6,327 bases of DNA from an uncultured bacterium (GTDB taxonomy: Bacteria > Planctomycetota > DG-23 > SLPQ01): contig CALMGO010000595.1 of NCBI GenBank assembly GCA_937863625.1, positions 1 to 6,327 on the forward strand, in the 5' to 3' direction. The notes below the pieces were generated by a model. The model ran no database searches, was not told the origin of the DNA, and saw only the letters and a program-made list of their open reading frames with translations. Positions 1 to 5,607 of the stretch are shown piece by piece. Within the stretch, counting starts at the first letter, position 1. Every line of letters starts with the position of its first letter. The position numbers and the translations under genes were made by a program.

Positions 1-1
1 G

Positions 2-1213
2 TCCGAGTGGAACCGCCTCTGCGAATTGTCAGGGGCGGGCGTCTTCGCCACTCTCGAATGGGGGCGCACATGGTGGACGTTTTACGGTCGCGCGCGAACT
101 CTCGAAATGAGGCTCGTCTGGAAAAACGATAGCCTTGTCGCGGCATTCCCGTTCTTCAGGGAAGTGCTCTGGACGGGAGGGTTGCCGCTGAGGGTTATCC
201 GTCTGATCGGTTGTGACCATGGTCTTGCACCCGGGGGGTTGGCGATTCTGCCCGGGCATGAGGCCGAGTCAGTGCGTGCACTGTCGGATTCTCTAAACGA
301 GGCTGGATCATCCTGGGACGTTCTCCATCTCGGCGTTTTTCGCGGTTATGTGAATCTTGAGAAGGCTCTCGTTGATGCCTTCGCAGACTTCTTTGACGAT
401 AGCGACGTGTACGTCGACGACGATTTTCGACCTTACGTCGTATTTCAAATGCCTGCAACATATGAGGAATTCCTTGACAAGACCGCCAAAGGTCGACGAA
501 CGACTATTTTGCGCAAGGAGCGGGCGATGGAGCGCGAGCACGAGGTCGCTCATACGCTTCTGACAGCGCCGGGAGAAATCATCGAGGCCTTTGATGACTT
601 CCTCGACTCTCACGACGCCCTCTGGCGCGCGAAAGGCATGCGCGGATATTTCAATGAGTGGCCCCAGGCAAAGGCCTTTCACCGCGAAATAGTGGCCGTC
701 CTGGCCCCGCTCGGAAAGGTTTTCATGACTCTGCTGGAGGTTGACGGTCAAAGAGTGGCCGCACAGTATTGCCTGCGTTCAGGCGATCTCTTGCACTGGC
801 TGCAGCCTGCCCGGCTCGACGCGCCTCTATGGAATAAGTTCGGAACGGGCAATATCAGCCTGCTTTCGATGCTGAAGGCGGCGATAGAGGCTGGCATAAA
901 GGTTGTGGACGGGGGCTCAAGCCCGATAGACTACAAACTCGAGCTCGGCGGATCGCTTGCCTCGATGAAAGCCGTCGCGGTCGTCCGGCGCGGTCGGTCG
1001 ACTGCTTTAAGACTCGCCGCATTCAATGCCGGCGCGTGGATTCTGGACAAGGCGTACGCTTCCGTATGGCACCGTAGGGTCGCTCCGTTCGTAGGCGCGG
1101 GACATGCCCCATACGCCCGTGCCTGGATACGGTCCCGCTTGCAGATACCGGTTAAGGGGCCGATGTGCCCGCCGGAGGACGCAGCACAAGCTCAAGAGAG
1201 GGACTCAGGCTGA
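2..1213 (+). CDS. FemAB/CelD-like GNAT-fold acyltransferase, 5'-truncated by the window edge
   Basis: The reading frame is open from base 2 to the TGA at 1211-1213, so 403 residues are visible and the true start lies upstream. A TTG at 26 could be read as a start, but the residues before it (SEWNRLCEL) fit the usual N-terminal 'W..L....VF.t.eW...WW' pattern of the CelD/BcsL acetyltransferase-like family, so I extend to the edge. The first ~125 residues form the N-terminal alpha/beta domain. A basic stretch KGRRTTILRKER (about 163-174 of the fragment) precedes the GNAT-like (Acetyltransf_6 type) core at about 190-315, with KVFMTLLEVDGQRVAAQYCL as core strands and the typical late motif DGGSSPIDYKLELGG. 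The family transfers acyl or aminoacyl groups and is common in EPS and PEP-CTERM/exosortase loci. The substrate cannot be told. It probably acts in the cytoplasm on a glycan precursor or associated molecule. It could equally be called 'FemAB-related'. Confidence 0.85.
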   Translation, partial: SEWNRLCELSGAGVFATLEWGRTWWTFYGRARTLEMRLVWKNDSLVAAFPFFREVLWTGGLPLRVIRLIGCDHGLAPGGLAILPGHEAESVRALSDSLNEAGSSWDVLHLGVFRGYVNLEKALVDAFADFFDDSDVYVDDDFRPYVVFQMPATYEEFLDKTAKGRRTTILRKERAMEREHEVAHTLLTAPGEIIEAFDDFLDSHDALWRAKGMRGYFNEWPQAKAFHREIVAVLAPLGKVFMTLLEVDGQRVAAQYCLRSGDLLHWLQPARLDAPLWNKFGTGNISLLSMLKAAIEAGIKVVDGGSSPIDYKLELGGSLASMKAVAVVRRGRSTALRLAAFNAGAWILDKAYASVWHRRVAPFVGAGHAPYARAWIRSRLQIPVKGPMCPPEDAAQAQERDSG

Positions 1214-1237
1214 CGCAAGCGATGTGAGCAGACAGGA

Positions 1238-1242
1238 AAGGA
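1238..1242 (+). promoter_or_regulatory. Ribosome binding site that fixes a TTG start
   Basis: AAGGA inside the purine-rich run AGGAAAGGAA (1234-1243), 7 bases before the TTG at 1250. No ATG or GTG suitably placed for this frame is available, so the site supports use of the rare TTG codon for the glycosyltransferase. Confidence 0.6.
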
Positions 1243-1249
1243 ACCGCAG

Positions 1250-2431
1250 TTGTCCAAAAGCAGTGAAACCCAGGTAGTATGCTTCGGTGGAGAAGACTGG
1301 TGGTATCATAACCGGGCGCACGTCGACATTCAGCTTATGCGCCAGTTCTCTAATATGGGCAGGGTGCTGTACGTAAATTCGATCGTAATGCGCAAGTTCA
1401 ACGTGACCGAAGGATCGATGTTCTTCAAGCGGGTGAAGCGCAAGCTCAAAAGCATAAGAACCGGGCTCGTCGAGGCCGAGCCGGGCTTCTTTGTGTACAG
1501 CCCGTTTGCGCTGCCGGTACACCACATCCCCGGTGCCAGCGCTCTCAATCAGGCGTGTCTTGCCATGCAGATGGCGCGCGCCATGAGGTCTCTCGGCCTG
1601 TCAAAGCCCGTTATCTACGTAGCCTGCCCGGCCGCCTGGCGTGCTGCTATGAAGCTTCCCGGCAGAGCGCTCGTATACCAGCGCGCCGACAGAATGGAGG
1701 AGTACCCCGGCGCCGACCGCGACGAGGTTGTGCGCATGGATCGTGCGCTCAAAAAGGCCGCGGACGTGACGTTCTTCTTCAATCGCGCTCTCTACGAGAC
1801 CGAGGCCCCTGACTGCCGCCGGGCGCATCTGCTCGACCACGGCGTCGACTTCGATTTCTTTGCCTCCGCCGGTAATGACCCATTCGTTCCGGAAGATATG
1901 AAAACCTTTACCCGCCCCGTCATAGGCTTCTTCGGCGGAATAGACGACCACACATCCGACATACCACTCGTCGCCGAGGTCGTGCGGCAGCGCCCCCAGT
2001 ATGACTTTGTCTTTATCGGCGGGGCGTCATCGGACCTTTCCGTCTTCGACAACCTCACTAATGCCCACTTTCTCGGCAGGCGTGACTATAGTCAGATTCC
2101 GCACTACGGCAAACGCTTTAGCGTCGCCATGATGCCGTGGCGGCAGAACAGGTGGATAGAGTTCTGCAACCCGATAAAACTGAAGGAATATCTCGCCTTG
2201 GGGAAACCAGTCGTGTCGACTCCGTTTCGCGAGTTGGAGCAATACAAAGAAGTCGTCTACGTTGCCGGTGATGCTTCGACTTTCGCCGCCGCCCTTGACC
2301 GCGCGCTTGCCGATGACGACGACTTGCGCCGCGCCGCGCGTAAGGCCAGGGTTGCCAGGTACACGTGGCGCTTTCAGGCTGACGAAGCGCTGCGAGTGAT
2401 TGATGAGGCGATAGGAGATGGCCGTGAGTGA
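1250..2431 (+). CDS. GT-B fold glycosyltransferase (family 4-like)
   Basis: This 393-residue protein has the normal length for a retaining GT-B glycosyltransferase that adds one sugar from a nucleotide-sugar donor to a lipid-linked EPS intermediate at the inner membrane. The N-terminal Rossmann half has GGEDWWYHNRAHVDIQLM (13-30), where short-chain GTs carry a W-x-H-x3-H-type acceptor region, and LVYQRADRMEEYPG (141-154). The linker carries LLDHGVDFDFF (194-204), the familiar 'nGVD...F' motif. The C-terminal half starts at VIGFFGGI (224-231) and contains FVFIGG (253-258) and the donor-site motif NPIKLKEYLALGKPVVST (307-324), in which E313 corresponds to the conserved acidic residue; the earlier glutamate of a classical EX7E motif is not at its usual spacing. 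The start is TTG at 1250, chosen because AAGGA at 1238-1242 lies 7 bases upstream; the next in-frame Met is residue 30, inside the fold. It lies 36 bp after the previous gene and overlaps the next. Donor and linkage are unknown. Confidence 0.9.
   Translation: MSKSSETQVVCFGGEDWWYHNRAHVDIQLMRQFSNMGRVLYVNSIVMRKFNVTEGSMFFKRVKRKLKSIRTGLVEAEPGFFVYSPFALPVHHIPGASALNQACLAMQMARAMRSLGLSKPVIYVACPAAWRAAMKLPGRALVYQRADRMEEYPGADRDEVVRMDRALKKAADVTFFFNRALYETEAPDCRRAHLLDHGVDFDFFASAGNDPFVPEDMKTFTRPVIGFFGGIDDHTSDIPLVAEVVRQRPQYDFVFIGGASSDLSVFDNLTNAHFLGRRDYSQIPHYGKRFSVAMMPWRQNRWIEFCNPIKLKEYLALGKPVVSTPFRELEQYKEVVYVAGDASTFAAALDRALADDDDLRRAARKARVARYTWRFQADEALRVIDEAIGDGRE
2413..2417 (+). promoter_or_regulatory. Ribosome binding site deciding GTG 2424 over ATG 2418
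   Basis: AGGAG directly abuts the in-frame ATG at 2418 (zero spacing, unsuitable) but lies 6 bases before the in-frame GTG at 2424. The site is within the end of the upstream glycosyltransferase gene, as expected for translational coupling. Confidence 0.55.
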
Positions 2432-2897
2432 TGCAGGCAAACTGAAAGTCTGCCTTGCCGCAAGCGCCGGAGGGCATCTGAGCCAGCTGCTGAAGACCAT
2501 GCCGGCGTGGCGTGAGTATGACTACTTCTTCGTTACAAGCGGAGCAATGGTCGCTGAAAAGCTCCACCGGGACCACGGTGTGCCCGTTTACGTTGTCGGC
2601 GAGGCCAATCGCCAACACCCGCTCAAAGTCGCGGTGATCCTCGGCCGCTGCATCAGGGTAATCGCGCGGCGCCGTCCGGATGTCGTGATAAGTACGGGTG
2701 CGGCCCCGGGATGTCTTCTTTGCCTTCTCGGCAAACTCCTCGGCGCAAAGGTAGTGTGGATTGACAGCATCGCCAATGTCGCGCGGTTGTCATTGTCAGG
2801 ACGTATTGTTCGCCCGCTCGCCGATCTCTTTCTCACTCAGTGGAGCGACCTCGCCGATGAAGAAAAAAGCATAGTGTACTCCGGGGAACTCGTATGA
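2424..2897 (+). CDS. Alg14/PssD-like subunit of a bipartite glycosyltransferase
   Basis: Read from GTG 2424 the protein has 157 residues, the usual size of bacterial Alg14-type proteins (PssD, Cps14F). An alternative ATG at 2418 adds two residues but sits too close to its ribosome site. In this family the Alg14 subunit carries the acceptor-binding, membrane-associated N-terminal half of a GT-B enzyme and recruits its Alg13 partner. Visible motifs are KVCLAASAGGHLSQLL (8-23), the glycine-rich loop typical of Alg14/MurG; VVISTGAAPG (87-96); and KVVWIDSIANVARLS (109-123), equivalent to the 'IES.aRv' segment. The hydrophobic stretches at about 68-80 and 97-107 fit peripheral membrane association; there is no signal peptide. 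It overlaps the previous gene by 8 bp and the next by 4 bp (ATGA), as expected for subunits made in equal amounts. The sugar added is not predictable; characterised relatives add galactose or glucuronic acid. Confidence 0.88.
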   Translation: MSDAGKLKVCLAASAGGHLSQLLKTMPAWREYDYFFVTSGAMVAEKLHRDHGVPVYVVGEANRQHPLKVAVILGRCIRVIARRRPDVVISTGAAPGCLLCLLGKLLGAKVVWIDSIANVARLSLSGRIVRPLADLFLTQWSDLADEEKSIVYSGELV

Positions 2898-3412
2898 TAT
2901 TCCTCACAGTGGGAACTCAGTTTCCGTTTGACCGCCTCGTCAAGGCTGTTGATGATTGTATTGGCTGCGGAGTCATCACTGAGCCGGTCTTCGCCCAAAC
3001 CGGGCGCGGAAACTACAAGCCCGCTCACATGGACTTTGCGGAGACGCTTGCGCGCGACCAATATGCAGAACGCTTTCGGCAGGCCTCGGCCGTCATTGCT
3101 CACGCAGGCATCGGGACTATTGTGATGGCCCTCGACGCTCACAAGCCGTTGCTTGTGATGCCGCGTCTTAAGAGATTCGGCGAGATTGTAAACGACCATC
3201 AGGTGGCGACGGCCCAGCGGTTTGCCGAGCTTGGACATGTCCTTTCCGCCGCCGACGAAAGCCAGGTGGAGCCCATGCTTGTGAGACTGTTCACCTTCGC
3301 CCCTGTCAGGAGAGTGCCTGACGTTGAGGCTCTTGTAAGTCGCGTCGGCTCGTTTCTAAATGACCTCCAGGTATCCCGTAACAACCTAACCGCTGGGCAC
3401 ACAAGACGTTAA
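2894..3412 (+). CDS. Alg13/PssE-like catalytic subunit of a bipartite glycosyltransferase
   Basis: This 172-residue protein matches the C-terminal, donor-binding half of the MurG-like GT-B fold (Glyco_tran_28_C family). It starts MIFLTVGTQFPFDRLVKAVD, the hallmark opening of Alg13/PssE/Cps14G proteins. It then has PVFAQTGRGNY (31-41), the nucleotide-sugar site AVIAHAGIGTIVMAL (66-80), KPLLVMPRLKRFGEIVNDHQ (84-103), where the HQ pair contacts the donor in relatives, and ELGHVL (112-117). It would pair with the Alg14-like protein to form one active transferase on the cytoplasmic face of the inner membrane. Its ATG overlaps the preceding stop as ATGA (2894-2897), and GGGGA at 2883-2887 is a plausible ribosome site 6 bases away. 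About 20 C-terminal residues beyond the core are polar and unremarkable. The stop codon lies inside the loop of an inverted repeat, so this may be the end of the upstream operon segment. Confidence 0.9.
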   Translation: MIFLTVGTQFPFDRLVKAVDDCIGCGVITEPVFAQTGRGNYKPAHMDFAETLARDQYAERFRQASAVIAHAGIGTIVMALDAHKPLLVMPRLKRFGEIVNDHQVATAQRFAELGHVLSAADESQVEPMLVRLFTFAPVRRVPDVEALVSRVGSFLNDLQVSRNNLTAGHTRR

Positions 3413-3438
3413 GGTCATAAGATATCGCTATGTGTGCC
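3396..3438 (+). repeat. 8-bp perfect inverted repeat across the end of the Alg13-like gene
   Basis: GGCACACA (3396-3403) and TGTGTGCC (3431-3438) are perfectly complementary, with a 27-base loop containing the TAA stop at 3410-3412. No T-run follows (the next bases are GATTTGCTCC), so a classical intrinsic terminator is not supported. It could be a weak terminator, an mRNA 3' stabilising structure or a protein site; it may be chance. Confidence 0.3.
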
Positions 3439-3575
3439 GATTTGCTCCATTTGTGACGGCCATTTGCCAGTTTTCAGGGTAAAATAGAGAGAGCACGCAA
3501 ACAGGGATCATGGATTTCCGTTCTCAAAGCTTCACTCACTGTCATGACAACAGGGTTATGTGACGGCTACTTCCC
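3413..3575. other. 163-bp intergenic gap, the only sizeable break in the cluster
   Basis: All other gene junctions overlap or are under 80 bp, so this gap is the most likely place for a transcription start serving the exosortase gene. It holds the right arm of an inverted repeat, a TAAAAT hexamer at 3480-3485 resembling a -10 box, and a 17-codon ORF from ATG 3510 to TGA 3561-3563 (MDFRSQSFTHCHDNRVM). No -35 box with normal 16-18 bp spacing to TAAAAT is seen: TTGCCA (3464-3469) is 10 bp away and TTGTGA (3451-3456) is 23 bp away. The promoter is therefore only a suggestion. Confidence 0.3.
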
Positions 3576-5531
3576 ATGGAAGATGCAACAGTTGTGATTT
3601 TGGCAGGTGGACGCGACTTCGGGCGTTGTCCGATTGCCACGAGACTGCCTCGCGCCCTCTGGCCGCTGGTTGGGCGGCCTGTATTGGATTACCAGCTGCA
3701 CTGGATTGCCCGGCAGGGGATACAGAGGGCGGTTGTATGTTCCAGCGGCGATAAGGCGATAGACCAGTATGGTATAGACCTTGCGTCTCCGCCGGGAATG
3801 TCGGTTGCCTATGAAGTGGACAGGATGCCCCGCGGCGCTGCGGGCTGCCTTAAGGATGCCGTAGCTGACACCCCCGGTGGGACGGTTGTTGCCATTGAAG
3901 CGGGCGTTGTATGGCTCAGGGACATAAAGGAACTCCTCAGGCGTCACAGACAGTCCGGATGCGCGATGACTGTCTTTGCGTCGGGGGGAGGCGATTCATT
4001 GGATATGGACGCCGCCGGCGTATATATCTGTGAGCGATACGCCCTCGACCAGGTACTTGACAGGGGCTATCAGGATATAAAGGAACAGATGATTCCCGCG
4101 CTCTTGAGAAAGCGCCTGGTGGTGCGCGCGGCTGCGGTGCCTGAGTCGTTTGTCGCCGGACGGGGACTTGACGGCTACCTTGCGTTGGCCGGACTTGCGC
4201 TCAGCGAGCCGGGTGAGTTCGGACTTGAGCTTGGCTCGTTCCGGCGTCAGGGGAACTTTCTCGTCGGTCCGGGGGCAAGGGTGGAACAATCGGCCCGCGC
4301 CACTGGTCCCGTCATTGTAATGCACGGCGCCGCCGTAGGCCGTGAGGCGCTTCTGGCGGGCCCTGTTATCGTGGGCCGTGAGGCCCGCCTGGGCGCAAAG
4401 GCCGTCGTCGATGAGAGCGTGATTTGGGATGGCGCGGTAATTGGCGAGGGCGCCTGCGTCACGGCGTCGGTCGTAGATGAAGGCGCGATGGTCCCCGACG
4501 AAACGTATGTTTCCCGAGCGGCATTTTCTTCCGGCGGGCGAGGACCGAGTACGGCGCCTGATGATTATCGTTACGAGGGGACAGACTTGGGAAAAGAGGA
4601 CCGGTCGATGAGGAGAAGCGAACCCGCCTGGAGCGCAGGTTCTCAGCCGGCATTGCAGACCACCGTGGCCGGTGCCGCCACGTGGGTCATCGGAATTGCC
4701 GCCACCGTGGCCGCCCTGTTCTGGGCGTACTGGGACGTTCTGGCGGATCTTGCAAACGTCTGGCGCCGCAATGACGACTATTCGAGCGGATTTCTCGTGC
4801 CGTTTCTGGCGCTCTACGTGGTCTACTCAAAACGCAAGTCTCTTTCTCTCATACCCGCAAGTCCTTCGTTTTCAGGGATAGCGTTGATATTGTGCGGCTT
4901 CGTGGTTCGCCTTGCGGCCAGGCTCCTTCTCTCCGGGGCGCTCGAACGGCTCTCGCTGATTGTCGTTGTCTCAGGTATTGTTTTGACGGTATTCGGCATG
5001 GCTCTTACATGGCGTCTCAAGTGGGTCCTTCTTTTTCTCGTGTTGATGATGCCGCTGCCGAACAGAGTCCACCAGGCGGTGTCGCTGCCTCTTCAGAACT
5101 GGGCCACGACGTCCGCCGTTTTTGCCCTTGAGACTCTCGGCTGGATAGTGGAAAGGGAGGGCAATATCCTCCATCTCGGCCTCGGCGGAACGACTGTCGC
5201 CGTTGAAGAGGCCTGCAGCGGGCTGCGGATGCTCACGGCGTTCATGATAGTCAGCGCCCTCGTGGCTCTTCTGGCTAACCGGATATGGTGGCAGAAGACC
5301 ATCATCGTCGTGTCGAGTGTCCCTATTGCGGTGTTCTGCAATACAATACGGCTCACGGCTACCGCGATTGCATTTGACGCCGACTATGGTCCCCAGGTGA
5401 ACCAGTGGTTCCACGACTTCGGCGGCCTTGCGATGATGCCGTTGGCCCTGCTGATTCTGGCCGGAGAAATGTGGCTTTTCTCGAAGATATACAAGCCGGC
5501 AGAGGCCGATGCCGGAACGTCCTTGGCATAA
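3576..5531 (+). CDS. Fusion of a degenerate NDP-sugar pyrophosphorylase-like protein with an exosortase
   Basis: One uninterrupted 651-codon frame encodes two full-size proteins end to end. Residues 5-210 have the nucleotidyltransferase fold (VVILAGG at 6-12, GRPVLDYQLHWIARQGI at 33-49, MPRGAAGCLKDA at 84-95), and about 225-315 are hexapeptide repeats of a left-handed beta-helix, with VGREAxL repeated 12 residues apart. Key residues are missing: the GxGTR motif reads GRDFG, the PK lysine is R26, and the GD metal aspartate position reads AG (109-110). This half is probably not an active pyrophosphorylase. Residues 345-651 are an exosortase, a polytopic membrane cysteine transpeptidase-like protease that processes C-terminally tagged proteins in EPS-producing diderms. 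It has about eight hydrophobic segments (about 367-637), SSGFLVPFLALY (403-414), catalytic C547 in EEACSGLR, R592 in NTIR and H613 in WFHDFGG. The ATG at 3576 has only a weak ribosome site. An internal ATG at 4608 has a good one, so separate exosortase production is possible. No EpsI domain is attached. Confidence 0.85.
   Translation: MEDATVVILAGGRDFGRCPIATRLPRALWPLVGRPVLDYQLHWIARQGIQRAVVCSSGDKAIDQYGIDLASPPGMSVAYEVDRMPRGAAGCLKDAVADTPGGTVVAIEAGVVWLRDIKELLRRHRQSGCAMTVFASGGGDSLDMDAAGVYICERYALDQVLDRGYQDIKEQMIPALLRKRLVVRAAAVPESFVAGRGLDGYLALAGLALSEPGEFGLELGSFRRQGNFLVGPGARVEQSARATGPVIVMHGAAVGREALLAGPVIVGREARLGAKAVVDESVIWDGAVIGEGACVTASVVDEGAMVPDETYVSRAAFSSGGRGPSTAPDDYRYEGTDLGKEDRSMRRSEPAWSAGSQPALQTTVAGAATWVIGIAATVAALFWAYWDVLADLANVWRRNDDYSSGFLVPFLALYVVYSKRKSLSLIPASPSFSGIALILCGFVVRLAARLLLSGALERLSLIVVVSGIVLTVFGMALTWRLKWVLLFLVLMMPLPNRVHQAVSLPLQNWATTSAVFALETLGWIVEREGNILHLGLGGTTVAVEEACSGLRMLTAFMIVSALVALLANRIWWQKTIIVVSSVPIAVFCNTIRLTATAIAFDADYGPQVNQWFHDFGGLAMMPLALLILAGEMWLFSKIYKPAEADAGTSLA
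4595..4600 (+). promoter_or_regulatory. Internal ribosome binding site before the exosortase half
   Basis: AGAGGA lies 7 bases before an in-frame ATG at 4608-4610 (residue 345). Starting there gives a 307-residue protein, the size of a stand-alone exosortase. It is better placed than anything seen before the ATG at 3576, so the gene may yield both a fusion and a free exosortase. Confidence 0.4.
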
Positions 5532-5558
5532 GATGTGTTTACTGGTACGTTCATGATA

Positions 5559-5579
5559 ACCGGCCGGCACGACGCCGGT
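5559..5579 (+). repeat. GC-rich stem-loop between exosortase fusion and Wzz-like gene
   Basis: ACCGGC (5559-5564) pairs with GCCGGT (5574-5579) around a 9-base loop in the 76-bp spacer. There is no T-run after it, so I do not call a terminator. It lies 14 bases before the ribosome site of the next gene and might modulate translation or protect the processed mRNA. Confidence 0.35.
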
Positions 5580-5593
5580 CAGGCTCAAGTTGC

Positions 5594-5598
5594 GGAGG
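5594..5598 (+). promoter_or_regulatory. Ribosome binding site of the Wzz-like gene
   Basis: GGAGG, 9 bases before the ATG at 5608. It is the strongest such site in the window and supports that start over the in-frame Met at residue 5. Confidence 0.7.
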
Positions 5599-5607
5599 TT
5601 GGATTTA

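Noticed and set aside
308..751. Minus-strand open frame (147 codons) under the acyltransferase gene
   Set aside because: No recognisable domain; shadow of a well-conserved plus-strand protein.
2118..2618. Minus-strand open frame (166 codons) spanning two glycosyltransferase genes
   Set aside because: It crosses the ends of two well-supported plus-strand genes and shows no family features.
3464..3485. TTGCCA and TAAAAT as a complete sigma-70 promoter
   Set aside because: Only 10 bp separate the hexamers, far below the usual 16-18, so only the -10-like box is mentioned.
4971..5588. Long minus-strand open frame (205 codons) under the exosortase
   Set aside because: It mirrors the hydrophobic exosortase coding strand, gives a low-complexity polar protein with no recognisable motif, and the plus-strand gene has conserved catalytic residues.
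5559..5590. GC stem-loop as an intrinsic terminator
   Set aside because: No run of T follows the stem, and the next gene is same-strand with a related function.
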